Assembly: GCA_946886075.1 (NCBI GenBank)
Contig: CAMPHR010000020.1
Coordinates: 1-51,637, forward strand
Direction of reading: 5' to 3'
Origin: an uncultured Novosphingobium sp.
Lineage (GTDB): Bacteria > Pseudomonadota > Alphaproteobacteria > Sphingomonadales > Sphingomonadaceae
DNA: 51,637 bases
The notes under the pieces are model-generated. The model did no database searches and was not told where the DNA came from. It saw only the letters and a program-made list of their open reading frames with translations. This document shows positions 39,977 to 48,748 of this stretch, piece after piece; position 1 is the first letter of the stretch, and each line of letters opens with the position of its first letter. Position numbers and translations under genes: made by a program.

Positions 39977-41428
39977 ATGACGAAACTGCCGCCCCGTTCG
40001 CGCAAGGTCCGCATCCTCGCGACCCTTGGGCCCGCGAGCGACACGCCGGACGTGATCCGTGCGCTGTTCGTTGCCGGGGCAGACGCTTTCCGCATCAATA
40101 TGAGCCATGGCGCGCATGAGGATCATGCGGCGCGTATCGCGTCCATCCGGGCGCTGGAAAAGGAATTCGGGCGGCCGACAACGATCCTGGGCGATTTGCA
40201 GGGACCCAAACTGCGCGTGGGCACCTTCAAGAGCGGCCTTGCCGTGCTGGAGGTAGGCGCATCCTTCATACTGGATCGCGATGAAAAGCCGGGCGATGCG
40301 CGGCGCGTGAACCTCCCGCATCCGGAAATCTACGCGGCGCTGGTGCCTGAAACCCGGCTGCTGCTGGACGATGGCAAGCTGGTGCTGCGGGTGAAGTCGG
40401 TGTCCGACGACCGGATCGACACGGTTGTCGAGGTGGGCGGCACCTTGTCGAACCGCAAGGGCGTCAATGTCCCCGATGTTGTCGTTCCTGTCCCGGCGCT
40501 GACGGAAAAGGACCGGCGCGACCTCAGCTTTGCGGTTGAGCAGGGCTGCGACTGGATTGCGTTGAGCTTCGTGCAACGCCCGGAGGATCTGGCAGAAGCG
40601 CGCAAGCTGATGGGCGGTCATGGCGCGCTGATGGCCAAGATTGAAAAGCCCGCAGCGGTCCAGCGGCTGGAGGAGATATTGGAGCTGGCCGACGGCGTGA
40701 TGGTCGCGCGCGGCGACCTGGGCGTCGAATTGCCGCCCCAGGCTGTACCGCCGCTTCAGAAGCAGATCGTGGCGACGGCGCGGCGGATGGGCCGCCCGGT
40801 CGTGGTTGCGACGCAGATGCTCGAATCGATGATCAAGGCCCCGACGCCGACCCGCGCCGAAGTGTCGGACGTCGCCACCGCCGTCTATGATGGTGCCGAC
40901 GCGATCATGCTGTCGGCGGAAACGGCGGCGGGGGACTGGCCCGAAGAGGCGGTCGCGATGATGGACAGTATCGCCCACAGCGTGGAGCGCGATCCGGGTT
41001 ATTTCGCGCGCCTGCACTTCACCGAGACCAAGCCTGACGCCACCACCGCCGACGCGCTGGCGGAAGGGGCGGCGGGCATCGTCTCCGTCGTGGGGGCAAG
41101 TGCGATCACCTGCTTCACCTTGTCGGGCAGCACCGTCCGCCGCGTCGCGCGGGAGCGTCCGCTGACGCCGATACTCGCGTTGACGCCCCGGCTCGATACG
41201 GCGCGCAAGCTTGGCCTTACCTGGGGCGTGCATGCGGTGCGCACCAAGGATATCGGCAATTTCGAGGAGATGGTGGGCAAAGCCCGCCGAATGGCGTTGC
41301 GGCACGACATGACTCAGAAGGGGAGCAAGATCGTGGTTCTGGCGGGCGTGCCCTTTGGCACCCCTGGATCGACCAACGTGCTGCATGTCGCAGCCATTCG
41401 GGGTGACGAACTTAAAGGACGGGAATAG
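39977..41428 (+). CDS. pyk: Pyruvate kinase
   Basis: Glycolytic enzyme of 483 residues making pyruvate and ATP from phosphoenolpyruvate. Motifs: KVRILATLGPASDTPDVIRA at the start, FRINMSHGAHEDH near 38, LGDLQGPKLRVG near 70, MAKIEKPAAVQRL near 218 with catalytic lysine, VMVARGDLGVELPPQAVP near 240, and TQMLESMIKAPTPTRAEVSD near 277. The C-terminal regulatory domain is complete. ATG 39977 has CAGGAG 10 bases upstream. Its last 17 bases overlap the convergent HAD gene. Confidence 0.96.
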   Translation: MTKLPPRSRKVRILATLGPASDTPDVIRALFVAGADAFRINMSHGAHEDHAARIASIRALEKEFGRPTTILGDLQGPKLRVGTFKSGLAVLEVGASFILDRDEKPGDARRVNLPHPEIYAALVPETRLLLDDGKLVLRVKSVSDDRIDTVVEVGGTLSNRKGVNVPDVVVPVPALTEKDRRDLSFAVEQGCDWIALSFVQRPEDLAEARKLMGGHGALMAKIEKPAAVQRLEEILELADGVMVARGDLGVELPPQAVPPLQKQIVATARRMGRPVVVATQMLESMIKAPTPTRAEVSDVATAVYDGADAIMLSAETAAGDWPEEAVAMMDSIAHSVERDPGYFARLHFTETKPDATTADALAEGAAGIVSVVGASAITCFTLSGSTVRRVARERPLTPILALTPRLDTARKLGLTWGVHAVRTKDIGNFEEMVGKARRMALRHDMTQKGSKIVVLAGVPFGTPGSTNVLHVAAIRGDELKGRE

Positions 41429-42044
41429 CGTCCAGCAGACCTTGCGCCGCAAGATCGCGGCGCAAGGTCAGGGCATCCCGAAACAGGTGGCTGCGAATCC
41501 CCAGCGCCTGCGCCGCCGCCACATTTTCTTGCCTGTCGTCGATGAACAATGTTTCTTCGGCGCGCAGACTAAAACGGCTGAGCGCCAGGCGGTAGATGGC
41601 AGGGTCTGGCTTGACCAAGCCTTCCGCGCCGGAAACCAGAATGTCCCGGAAGCGGGCAAAGAAGTCAGCCTCTCGCCGATGGAAAGGCTCCCAAAACTCC
41701 GCGCTAAAATTGGTGAGGGCGTACAGGGCAACGCCCCGTTCCTGCAACTCGCCGACCAGTTCAGCCATGCCTGTCACGGCCGGTTGAACGCTATCGATGA
41801 AACACTCGCCCCAGATGCGGATCAACGCCTCATGCTCGGGGTGGCGGGCGATCAGTTCGGCGCTCGTTTCCGCGAAGGGACGGCCGAGGTCATGCTGGAA
41901 ATGCCACTCCATCGAGACGACGTCGCGCAGAAACGCGTCGAGCGCCCGATCATCATCGATCAGGCGCTCGTAGAGGAGCCGGGGATCCCAATGATACAGA
42001 ACCTGTCCGACGTCGAATATGACGGCGGATATCGGCTCGCTCAA
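41412..42044 (-). CDS. HAD superfamily hydrolase, YihX-like
   Basis: The 210-residue phosphatase-like protein has motif I VIFDVGQVLYHWDP near residue 8, motif II LTNFSAEFW near 105, motif III lysine in GLVKPDPAIYR near 139, and motif IV FIDDRQENVAAAQALGI near 168. Motif I reads D-x-G instead of D-x-D, as in YihX-type members. The TTG start directly follows the TAA of rpmJ with no gap, so it is translated by re-initiation. The end overlaps pyk. Substrate unknown; sugar phosphates are typical for YihX. Confidence 0.88.
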   Translation of the reverse strand: MSEPISAVIFDVGQVLYHWDPRLLYERLIDDDRALDAFLRDVVSMEWHFQHDLGRPFAETSAELIARHPEHEALIRIWGECFIDSVQPAVTGMAELVGELQERGVALYALTNFSAEFWEPFHRREADFFARFRDILVSGAEGLVKPDPAIYRLALSRFSLRAEETLFIDDRQENVAAAQALGIRSHLFRDALTLRRDLAAQGLLDAIPVL

Positions 42045-42170
42045 TTAGCCCTGGCGGGCCTTGAAGCGGCGATTGGTCTTGTTGATGACATAGGTGCGGC
42101 CGCGACGGCGGATCACGCGGTTGTCCCGGTGACGGCCCTTGAGCGACTTGAGCGAGTTGCGGATCTTCAT
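42045..42170 (-). CDS. rpmJ: Ribosomal protein bL36, zinc-free type
   Basis: The 41-residue protein ([20 protein letters not shown], then [20 protein letters not shown]) matches bL36. It has none of the three Cys and one His of the zinc-binding form, so it is the C-minus type, usual in alphaproteobacteria as the only copy. Being so short and so basic it is easily missed. The ATG at 42170 is right for the conserved MK[IV]R start; longer frames add unrelated residues. The HAD gene begins at its stop codon. Confidence 0.95.
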   Translation of the reverse strand: MKIRNSLKSLKGRHRDNRVIRRRGRTYVINKTNRRFKARQG

Positions 42171-42370
42171 GGAAGCCAGCCTTTTAAGAATCTTGCGTGA
42201 TCGGAAAATCGAAGCGCAGCCCCTATGGGTGGGGCGGCTGAAAGTCAAGGGAGGGCAGCCCTACTTTTGACCTGTTCATATCATATGCAGCAAAGGCATG
42301 GCTTCACGCGTTGAAGACAGGGCTGGTCCCATATCGTCAATCGGTTGCCGCATCTTTGTCGGAGATAAGC

Positions 42371-42967
42371 ATGATGAAGCAGATGATCCTGCCCTCATTC
42401 CTCGCCCTTTCACTTGCCGGATGCGCAACGGCGGTGCCGCCGGTCGAGGTGACGCGCTTTCATGTCGGCAACCCCGCGCAAAGCGGGACGGTGGCGGTAG
42501 AGGAAATGCCGTCCAATCCCGATGCGGGGCTGGAATTCCGTACTTATGCTGCTGCCGTCGAGCAGGAATTGCAGCGTGTGGGCTTCAGTGCCGTTCCCGC
42601 TGGGGGGCGGAGCGAATATGTCGCGTCGGTTGGCTTCCGGCGCACATTCCGGCCCATTGGCTATGGCAATGACGGACGGCCGGTGAGTGTCGGCGTCGGA
42701 GGTGCGGTGGGAAGTAGCGGCTATTCTGGGCTGGGTCTTGGCATCGGCATCAATCTGTCGGGGCGGCCAAAGGATCTGGTGACGACGGAATTGCAGGTGC
42801 AGGTTCGCAGGCGATCCGATTCGACGACGATCTGGGAGGGGCGTGCCTTCACACAGGCGCGGGAAGGAACAGCCGCTGCCCAGCCCGGCATCGCCGCGCA
42901 AAAGCTCGCCAGTGCATTGATCGGGGGCTATCCGGGGGAATCGGGGCGCACTATAACCGTCAAATGA
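42371..42967 (+). CDS. DUF4136-type lipoprotein
   Basis: The 198-residue predicted lipoprotein (MMKQMILPSFLALSLAGCAT, lipobox LAGC) has a DUF4136-like body: FRTYAAAVEQELQRVGFSAV, then EYVASVGFRRTF, Gly-rich GVGGAVGSSGYSGLGLGIGI near 112, and STTIWEGRAFTQAREGTAAA near 157. It is probably on the periplasmic side of a membrane. The ATG at 42371 has CGGAGATAAGC upstream. The stop overlaps the start of the M14 peptidase gene (ATGA), implying coupling. Confidence 0.87.
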   Translation: MMKQMILPSFLALSLAGCATAVPPVEVTRFHVGNPAQSGTVAVEEMPSNPDAGLEFRTYAAAVEQELQRVGFSAVPAGGRSEYVASVGFRRTFRPIGYGNDGRPVSVGVGGAVGSSGYSGLGLGIGINLSGRPKDLVTTELQVQVRRRSDSTTIWEGRAFTQAREGTAAAQPGIAAQKLASALIGGYPGESGRTITVK

Positions 42968-44094
42968 CCATCTCGATCAGCAACGCCTTCGACAGCGGCA
43001 ATATTCGTGTCCTCTCCACCGTCGATACAGGCGAGCGGGTCTGGGCCGAGTTGGAAATCGTCAAGGACAGGCAGAGTGATTTCTACCAATGGTTTCACTT
43101 CCGCATTGCGGGCGTGGCCGGGCGAGAAGTGGAGCTGGCGATCGTCAACGGCGGGACCTCCGCCTATCCCGATGGCTGGCCGGGTTATAAAGCGCGCATC
43201 AGCGAGGATCGGGAAGTCTGGACGCAGGCGGATACAAGCTATGCCGATGGTGTCCTTACGATCAGGCTCTCGCCGGATCGCAACGCTCTGTGGGTCGCCT
43301 ATTTCGCGCCTTATTCGATGGAGCGGCATCATGACCTGATCGCTTGGGCGGCCTGCCAACCGGGTGTTGAGCATCGGGAACTGGGCCTGACTCTGGACAA
43401 GCAACCACTCGACCTGCTGACGCTGGGTGACGGGCCGAAGCAAGTCTGGCTCTACGCTCGTCAGCATCCGGGCGAGACAATGGCTGAGTGGTGGATAGAA
43501 GGGGCGCTGGAGCGGCTGTGCGATGAGGAGGATGCGGTTGCCCGGCTGCTGCGCACCAAGGCGACGCTCCACATCGTTCCCAACATGAACCCTGACGGCA
43601 GCCGCCGGGGGCATTTGCGGACCAATGCGGCGGGCGTGAACCTCAACCGCGAATGGCATGAGCCTTCGATGGAGCGCAGTCCGGAGGTCTTCCTTGTTCG
43701 GCAGGAGATGGACCGGACCGGCGTTCATTTCGCCATGGACGTGCATGGAGATGAAGCCATCGCCGCGGTGTTCCTGGCAGGCTTTGAGGGCATCCCGTCG
43801 CTCGGTGCGCGCCAGCTTGAACTTTATAACCGCTTCCGGGATACGCTCGCGGCCCGCACGCCGGATTTCCAGACGGCGCGCGGCTATCCTTCATCGGCAC
43901 CGGGCAAGGGTAACCTCACCATGTCGACCAACCAGGTCGCGGAGCGTTTCGGCGCGGTCGCGATGACGCTGGAAATGCCGTTCAAGGACAATGACGATCT
44001 GCCCGATCCGGAATTTGGCTGGTCCCCCGCGCGATCGAAGCAGCTTGCCAAGGATTGCCTTGCCGTTCTTGCGGAGATGATCGGGGAACTCTGA
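42964..44094 (+). CDS. M14 family zinc carboxypeptidase, cytosolic carboxypeptidase-like
   Basis: The 376-residue protein has an N-terminal beta-sandwich (about 1-120, with WFHFRIAGVAG and WVAYFAPYSMERH), typical of bacterial relatives of cytosolic carboxypeptidases, then the M14 domain. Zinc ligands are in ARQHPGETMAEWW (H-x-x-E near 164-167) and a histidine in FAMDVHGDE near 257; the catalytic glutamate is in MTLEMPFKDN near 338. NPDGSRRGHLRTNAAGVNLN (about 207) holds the substrate-binding arginine. No signal peptide, so cytoplasmic. Substrate unknown; relatives remove glutamate or other C-terminal residues. Confidence 0.9.
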   Translation: MTISISNAFDSGNIRVLSTVDTGERVWAELEIVKDRQSDFYQWFHFRIAGVAGREVELAIVNGGTSAYPDGWPGYKARISEDREVWTQADTSYADGVLTIRLSPDRNALWVAYFAPYSMERHHDLIAWAACQPGVEHRELGLTLDKQPLDLLTLGDGPKQVWLYARQHPGETMAEWWIEGALERLCDEEDAVARLLRTKATLHIVPNMNPDGSRRGHLRTNAAGVNLNREWHEPSMERSPEVFLVRQEMDRTGVHFAMDVHGDEAIAAVFLAGFEGIPSLGARQLELYNRFRDTLAARTPDFQTARGYPSSAPGKGNLTMSTNQVAERFGAVAMTLEMPFKDNDDLPDPEFGWSPARSKQLAKDCLAVLAEMIGEL

Positions 44095-44101
44095 CGCGCG
44101 C

Positions 44102-44821
44102 CTAGCCGAACAGGTCGGCCAGAAATTCCTTCATTGCGCGGAAACTGCGCCTGTCCGCATCGGGGCTGTAGGCGAGCCCCTTGTCGGGCATGTTGACCGC
44201 ATGGTCGGTGAAGGCGTGGCCGGTATGGCCATAGGCGTGAACCTGCCAGTCGCAGCCAGCCTTCGTCAGCTCGTCGGCCAGCGCGACCGTGGCCGCTGGC
44301 GGTGCGATGGGGTCATCCCAGCCATGGCACACCAACAGCTTGGCCCTGATGGCGGCGCTGGCGAAGGGCGGCGCGTCATAAACCCCGTGAAAGCTGACGC
44401 CGCCCGCAATGTCAGCGCCGCTGCGAGCGAGGTCGAGCACGCATTTGCCGCCGAAGCAGAAGCCGATGGCGGCTGTCCGGCTCGCGTCCGCTTCCGGGAG
44501 TGACTTCAGGATGGCGTGAGCCGCGTTCACCCGGTCGCGGAGCAAGGCGCGATCGGCGTTCAACTCGTTCATGTAGCGCGCCATGTCAGGGTCGTCGCGA
44601 CTGGTTCGTTTTCCTGCGCCGTAAATGTCGGCGACCAGGAGCGTATATCCGAGCGCCGCAACTTTCTCGGCATAGAGAAAGTCCGCTTCCTTGGTTCCCA
44701 GCACATTGGGGAAGAGCAGGACGCCCGGTCGTGGACCGTCTACGGAATCATCGAAGACCGCTACGCTCTCGAAGCTGCCGCCGGGCCCTTCATGAAGTGT
44801 GACGCGGCGAGTGATAGACAT
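44102..44821 (-). CDS. Dienelactone hydrolase family protein
   Basis: The 239-residue alpha/beta hydrolase has the Cys nucleophile in IGFCFGGKCVLDLA near residue 121, an aspartate in LLVCHGWDDPIAPP near 169 and a histidine in AYGHTGHAFTD near 200, the DLH triad. RPGVLLFPNVLGTKEADF near 32 supplies the oxyanion region. It does not group with an aromatic-degradation operon here, so a housekeeping or detoxification role is as likely as chlorocatechol degradation. It stands alone, downstream of the outer-membrane protein gene with a terminator between. Confidence 0.88.
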   Translation of the reverse strand: MSITRRVTLHEGPGGSFESVAVFDDSVDGPRPGVLLFPNVLGTKEADFLYAEKVAALGYTLLVADIYGAGKRTSRDDPDMARYMNELNADRALLRDRVNAAHAILKSLPEADASRTAAIGFCFGGKCVLDLARSGADIAGGVSFHGVYDAPPFASAAIRAKLLVCHGWDDPIAPPAATVALADELTKAGCDWQVHAYGHTGHAFTDHAVNMPDKGLAYSPDADRRSFRAMKEFLADLFG

Positions 44822-44910
44822 GGGCTGGCCTCACGAGAAAAATCGAGTGCTGCCGACATTAGGCTGGTGGGGGCAAGTGGCAAGTGCCGCGCGGGCTTCT
44901 TTCAGGCATA

Positions 44911-44950
44911 AGAAAAGGGCGCCCCTGATGAGAGGGACGCCCTTCTTTTC
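44911..44950 (-). terminator. Intrinsic terminator after the outer-membrane barrel gene
   Basis: AAGGGCGCCCCT and AGAGGGACGCCCTT pair with a small mismatch around GATG. On the minus strand the stem is followed by TTTTCT; the flanks AGAAAA / CTTTTC make it work both ways. It ends the barrel-protein transcript 15 bases after the stop codon. Confidence 0.85.
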
Positions 44951-44964
44951 TGCTGTGCCGTTTA

Positions 44965-45492
44965 TTAGAAACGGTAGCCGAGGATCAGCGCAGCCTGGTG
45001 ACGCTCAGGGTTTGCGCCTAGGAACTCTTCGTAGCGCGAATAGCGATATTCAGCGCGAGCGATGAAGCCCTGGATGGTCGTTTCCAGACCGGCGCCCAGA
45101 CGGTAGCCGTCAAGCTTGACGCTGTTGTCGGCCGTGTCTTCCAAGCGAGCGTTGGTGTAACCACCCTTGGCATAAGCCAGAACATTCGGGGCTATTTCGC
45201 CGCCGATGCGGATGCCGGCATACAGGTCACGGTCGGTGCGAACTACACCTTCCTTGACGTCGGAATCAGCATACTCGCCTTCGATGCCGAACACAGCGCC
45301 GTTGATGTTGATGTCATAGCCCACGATGCCGCCATACAGCAGATCGCTGTCATGGGCGTCAGCGTTGAAATCCATGTGATCCAGACCGACGACGCCGGCA
45401 ATGTAAGGGCCGGAAAACGGAACGGCGTCCTGCGCGAAAGCGGGTGCCGAAACGCTGGCGAGCAGCAGCGCCGAAGCGATGAGATTCTTCAT
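44965..45492 (-). CDS. Small outer-membrane beta-barrel protein (porin-like, OmpA/Opacity type)
   Basis: The 175-residue protein has a signal peptide MKNLIASALLLASVSAPAFA ending at AQDA, then alternating strands (GPYIAGVVGLDHM, YGGIVGYDININGAVFGIEG, DLYAGIRIGGEIAPNVLAYA, GFIARAEYRYSRY) and a final LILGYRF, the aromatic terminal residue of an eight-stranded barrel. Its ATG at 45492 has AAAAAAGGAG upstream. Similar proteins are abundant outer-membrane proteins in sphingomonads. A strong terminator follows. The upstream gap (45493-45698) contains palindromes but no assigned promoter. Confidence 0.88.
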   Translation of the reverse strand: MKNLIASALLLASVSAPAFAQDAVPFSGPYIAGVVGLDHMDFNADAHDSDLLYGGIVGYDININGAVFGIEGEYADSDVKEGVVRTDRDLYAGIRIGGEIAPNVLAYAKGGYTNARLEDTADNSVKLDGYRLGAGLETTIQGFIARAEYRYSRYEEFLGANPERHQAALILGYRF

Positions 45493-45698
45493 GAGGAGGC
45501 TCCTTTTTTGGGTTCCTGTTGTTGTGGAGCGCGCTTTAAAGAGGCCTTGGGGGCAGAGTAAAGCTTGGCAAACAACGACATGCCGCATTGCACAACGCAC
45601 TGTGGCAATGTTGCATCACGTCTTGAAATGGGATCGTCGCGATCCACTGGCGAAAAAGACGGAGCTGCCGTGACCTCGTTTTTCGGTCCGGGTCTTAG
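45493..45698. other. Intergenic region with short dyads between the barrel gene and prmA
   Basis: No gene is seen. GGATCG (45631-45636) and CGATCC (45640-45645) form a perfect 6-bp dyad around TCG. TTGCACAACGCA (45588-45599) and TGGCAATGTTGCA (45602-45614) form an imperfect dyad. Either could be an operator for the barrel gene, whose promoter must lie here. The dyads are seen; their function is not known. Confidence 0.4.
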
Positions 45699-46697
45699 TT
45701 AAAGGCTGCCATATCCCGGGGCTTCACCTCGTGCCTGTCGATCCAGCCGAGTGGGGCGTTTCCAACCGATGCGCGGGCGCTTACGCAAACGCAGCGCTGG
45801 CCAATCGCCATTGTCGATCCGCTCGGCAAGCCGCATCCCCTGGGCCCGATAGGCCGAAAGAACGGCGTCCGCCTGCTCCCTGAGCAAGCCCGCCAGCAAT
45901 ATGGTGCCGCCTTCTTCGACCAGCGCACAAAGCGAGGGCGCGAGCTCGATCAACGGCCCTGCAAGGATGTTGGCGATCAGAAGATCATAGGGTGCACGGG
46001 TCGCAATGGCTGGATGGTCGACGCCCGCAGCGACATAGAGCGCAAGCTGGCCTTGCCCCTTGCCGATCCTTATTTGATTTGCAGCAGCGTTTTCCGCGCT
46101 GATGTCAACGGCAACAGGATCGATGTCCGACGCTGTGGCGTAACTACCGAGCCACAGGTGAAGCGCTGCAAAGGCGAGCAATCCTGTACCGGTCCCAATG
46201 TCGGCGATATTGCCGAAACGCATGCCGACGCGGCGCATGCGATCCAGCATGTGAAGGCAGCCTGCCGTCGTTTCATGCTGCCCGGTGCCAAAGGCGCGGC
46301 TCGCTTCGATCAGGAAATTGACATGCCCCGTCCGCTCCGGATCGCTGGCAAGATTGCGGATGTGAAAGCGTCCGGCGGTGACAGGCTCAAGTCCCTGCTG
46401 GCTTAGGGTCACCCAATCCTCGTCGGGCAGTTGTTCGACCAGTGGCTTGGTGCCACTCGCGCTGGGAACCAGCGTGCGGAGCAGCCTGATCGCTGCGGGG
46501 CTCGGCTCTCCTTCAAAATAGGCGTCGAGTTGCCAGGCATTTTCATCGTCCGGTGCCGCCTCACTGGTCATCAGCACTGGCGGCCTGTCCATGAGCGCGA
46601 ACGCCGCAATGTCGCCGTCCAGTGCCTCCGCCTCTGCGCGGGTGCAGGGGAGGGTCACTTTCCAGCTCTGGGCGGAAGAAGGCGCAGCATCAGTCAT
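45699..46697 (-). CDS. prmA: Ribosomal protein L11 methyltransferase
   Basis: The 332-residue enzyme trimethylates L11 lysines and its N-terminus. The N-terminal substrate domain (about 1-95) precedes the SAM domain with IEASRAFGTGQHETTAGCLH near 130, IADIGTGTGLLAFAALHLW near 165, ATASDIDPVAVDISAENA near 188, and the conserved LLIANILAGPLIELAP near 238. The C-terminal 30 residues (KRPRIGWKRPTRLDRQARGE) are an extra, basic tail, which is less conserved. A partial family B repeat separates it from the chemoreceptor gene downstream-left of its start. Confidence 0.95.
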   Translation of the reverse strand: MTDAAPSSAQSWKVTLPCTRAEAEALDGDIAAFALMDRPPVLMTSEAAPDDENAWQLDAYFEGEPSPAAIRLLRTLVPSASGTKPLVEQLPDEDWVTLSQQGLEPVTAGRFHIRNLASDPERTGHVNFLIEASRAFGTGQHETTAGCLHMLDRMRRVGMRFGNIADIGTGTGLLAFAALHLWLGSYATASDIDPVAVDISAENAAANQIRIGKGQGQLALYVAAGVDHPAIATRAPYDLLIANILAGPLIELAPSLCALVEEGGTILLAGLLREQADAVLSAYRAQGMRLAERIDNGDWPALRLRKRPRIGWKRPTRLDRQARGEAPGYGSL

Positions 46698-46805
46698 GCC
46701 GCGCCTTTAGAACTTAGATCGGGCGAGGGGAAGCGGGTGTGCTTGGATGCCTGAAGCCTCGTTCGTCCTGCGCACCTCAGCCGATAGCGTACGGGCTGCC
46801 CCCAC

Positions 46806-46833
46806 GAAATCCCAGCTTAACGCTGGGACGACG
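46806..46833. repeat. One-armed family B repeat (copy 4)
   Basis: GAAATCCCAGCTTAACGCTG from 46806, continuing GGACGACG, matches the right arm of copy 1 at 13549-13630. No paired left arm is convincing. It lies between the chemoreceptor gene and prmA, both leftward, and so keeps the family B tendency to sit between co-directional genes. Confidence 0.55.
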
Positions 46834-46852
46834 ATGGAGGTCAGGCTTTGCT

Positions 46853-48184
46853 CTACGCCACCTGCCGTCCGAAATCGGATGAGGCGGCGCGTAGGCTGGA
46901 GAGTTTGCCTTCGACGCTCATGAAGCCGCGCTCGAGCTGGTCGATCTCCGACGCCACAACTTCCGTGTCCTGCCGGATTGCGGAAATGGTGCTCGACATG
47001 GAGTCGGCCGCCAGCGCCGTCTCATCGACAGCGGCGGTGATCATAGTCACGGTCTGGGCCTGAGCGTCCATGGCGTGACGGATGCGATCGGCACTTGATT
47101 GCACTTCACCCACCGTGTCGCGGATGCGTTCGTTGGTTTCCACCGATTGACGGGTCGACGCCTGAATATCGGCGATCTTGCCCGCGATTTCATCGGTTGC
47201 ACGGGCAGTCTGGTTGGCGAGGCTCTTCACCTCCTGCGCGACGACGGCAAAGCCGCGTCCGGCGTCACCCGCTCGCGCGGCTTCGATCGTGGCGTTGAGG
47301 GCGAGCAGGTTCGTCTGACCCGCAATGTCGCGAATCAGGCCAAGGATCGATTCGATTGACTTGGCATGTTCCGAAAGGGTCGCTGACATCGTCACCGCAT
47401 CCCCTGACTGGCGGGCGGCGCGCTGGGCAACGTCCGCGGCGCTCTCCACCTCGGTGCGGGCATCCTCGATCGCGCGGATGAGGCCCGCTGAAGTACGCGC
47501 CGCTTCACGCATCGCGATGGCGGACTGTTCAGCTGCCGCAGCGACTTCAGAAGCCTTGCCGAGCATGCCGCGTGTGGCGGCTGAGGCATCCTTTGCCTGT
47601 TCACGCAGCGATTCGCCTAGATGCGAAGCGCCGTCGATTTCGCCCATGATGCGCTGTTCGAACAAGGTGCCGATGCGCTGGCGCTCGTTGCGCTGCGCTT
47701 CGGCCTCATCGCCTGCGAAGGCATTGGTCATCATGCTGGCATCGACCATGCTGACCATGGTGATGACGTTCACCAGCCGCTGGCGGGTGGCGTCGTCAGC
47801 CGCATTTTGCCAGACCAGGTTGGTCAATTTCTTGTTGGCTTCCGATACCGCGGTCAGCACGACGCCCAATGGCAGGTTGCGCTTCCGCGCCAAGCGCACA
47901 CAGGCGATGCAGCTGCCCGCCCAACTGCCTGCCTCATAAAAGCTGAGCTTTTGCCGGACATATTCATGCGCTTCTGTTTCGATCTTTGCGATCGTGGACG
48001 CGGCGAGCGTGCTGCGCAGATGCGACTGGTCCATATAGCTGTCGAAGAAGGTGCGGGCCGCGACCGACGCGCCGTCGCCTATCAGATCACGGATTTCGCG
48101 CAGTCCGGCAGCCAATTCACCGGTAGGATCGATTTCGGCCATGCTGGCGATCATTGCGCTCTTCGCGGGTGCGACGGACGTCAT
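46853..48184 (-). CDS. Soluble methyl-accepting chemotaxis-type receptor with possible globin-like sensor
   Basis: The 443-residue protein has no membrane span. The C-terminal half is a coiled-coil MCP signalling domain with the tip motif [20 protein letters not shown] near 286-305, followed by [17 protein letters not shown], so it should contact CheA/CheW. The N-terminal 180 residues are helical and read like a globin-coupled sensor ([17 protein letters not shown] then [20 protein letters not shown]). The histidine expected as haem ligand just before the ARxxxLP segment seems to be replaced by leucine. ATG 48184 has GAGG 10 bases upstream; a TTG three codons earlier is less likely. No chemotaxis cluster is nearby. 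Confidence 0.85.
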   Translation of the reverse strand: MTSVAPAKSAMIASMAEIDPTGELAAGLREIRDLIGDGASVAARTFFDSYMDQSHLRSTLAASTIAKIETEAHEYVRQKLSFYEAGSWAGSCIACVRLARKRNLPLGVVLTAVSEANKKLTNLVWQNAADDATRQRLVNVITMVSMVDASMMTNAFAGDEAEAQRNERQRIGTLFEQRIMGEIDGASHLGESLREQAKDASAATRGMLGKASEVAAAAEQSAIAMREAARTSAGLIRAIEDARTEVESAADVAQRAARQSGDAVTMSATLSEHAKSIESILGLIRDIAGQTNLLALNATIEAARAGDAGRGFAVVAQEVKSLANQTARATDEIAGKIADIQASTRQSVETNERIRDTVGEVQSSADRIRHAMDAQAQTVTMITAAVDETALAADSMSSTISAIRQDTEVVASEIDQLERGFMSVEGKLSSLRAASSDFGRQVA

Positions 48185-48352
48185 ATGCGGCAAACCTCAA
48201 TTGTCTTGTTCGTGCCGGAGGTCATAGCGCGATCTGGTTAATCAGTTCTTAGCCGTGATCGCCCTGCCGCAAGGCCAGCGCGGCTTGCCCTCTTGACCGA
48301 TCGTGCCTAAGGGGACGGGAATCAGGGACAAGCATCAGGAACGTAGGTAGAT

Positions 48353-48748
48353 ATGGCGCGAACCACGAGCCGGCCGCTCTCGCCGCATTTGACGATCTGG
48401 AAATGGGGGCCGCACATGGCGATCTCCATTTTGCACCGCGTGACCGGCAACGGTCTTGCAACCGTCGGCGTCATGGGCGTGGTATGGTGGCTGATGGCAG
48501 CGGCGATCGGGCCGGACGCCTATGCAAGCTTTATCAAATGCGCGACCTCGCCCCTTGGCTATCTGGTGATGATCGGGATCAGCTGGTTCTTTTTCCAGCA
48601 TATGATGTCGGGCATTCGCCACTGGGTGCTGGATCTGGGCGCGGGTTATGAGCTCAATACCAACAAGCGGTGGGCGCTGGTGATCCCGTTTCTGTCGACG
48701 CTGGCTACCGTTGCGCTGTGGGTCACTATCTTCGCGGGGAAAATCTGA
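48353..48748 (+). CDS. sdhC: Succinate dehydrogenase cytochrome b556 subunit
   Basis: The 131-residue inner-membrane subunit anchors complex II and helps bind haem and ubiquinone. RPLSPHLTIWKWGPHMAISI near 7-26, LHRVTGNGLATVG with the conserved Ser/Arg quinone-site region just before, and MMSGIRHWVLDLG near 85 with the haem-ligand histidine are family marks. Three membrane spans are expected. The stop TGA shares one base with the sdhD ATG. The 168-base gap to the divergent chemoreceptor gene must contain the sdh promoter; a GTAGG ribosome binding site precedes the ATG. Confidence 0.95.
   Translation: MARTTSRPLSPHLTIWKWGPHMAISILHRVTGNGLATVGVMGVVWWLMAAAIGPDAYASFIKCATSPLGYLVMIGISWFFFQHMMSGIRHWVLDLGAGYELNTNKRWALVIPFLSTLATVALWVTIFAGKI

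Noticed and set aside
39716..41452. 578-codon open frame antisense to pyk
   Set aside because: Same reason: wholly opposite conserved pyruvate kinase and DUF1244, rich in Arg/His/Gly, no motif.
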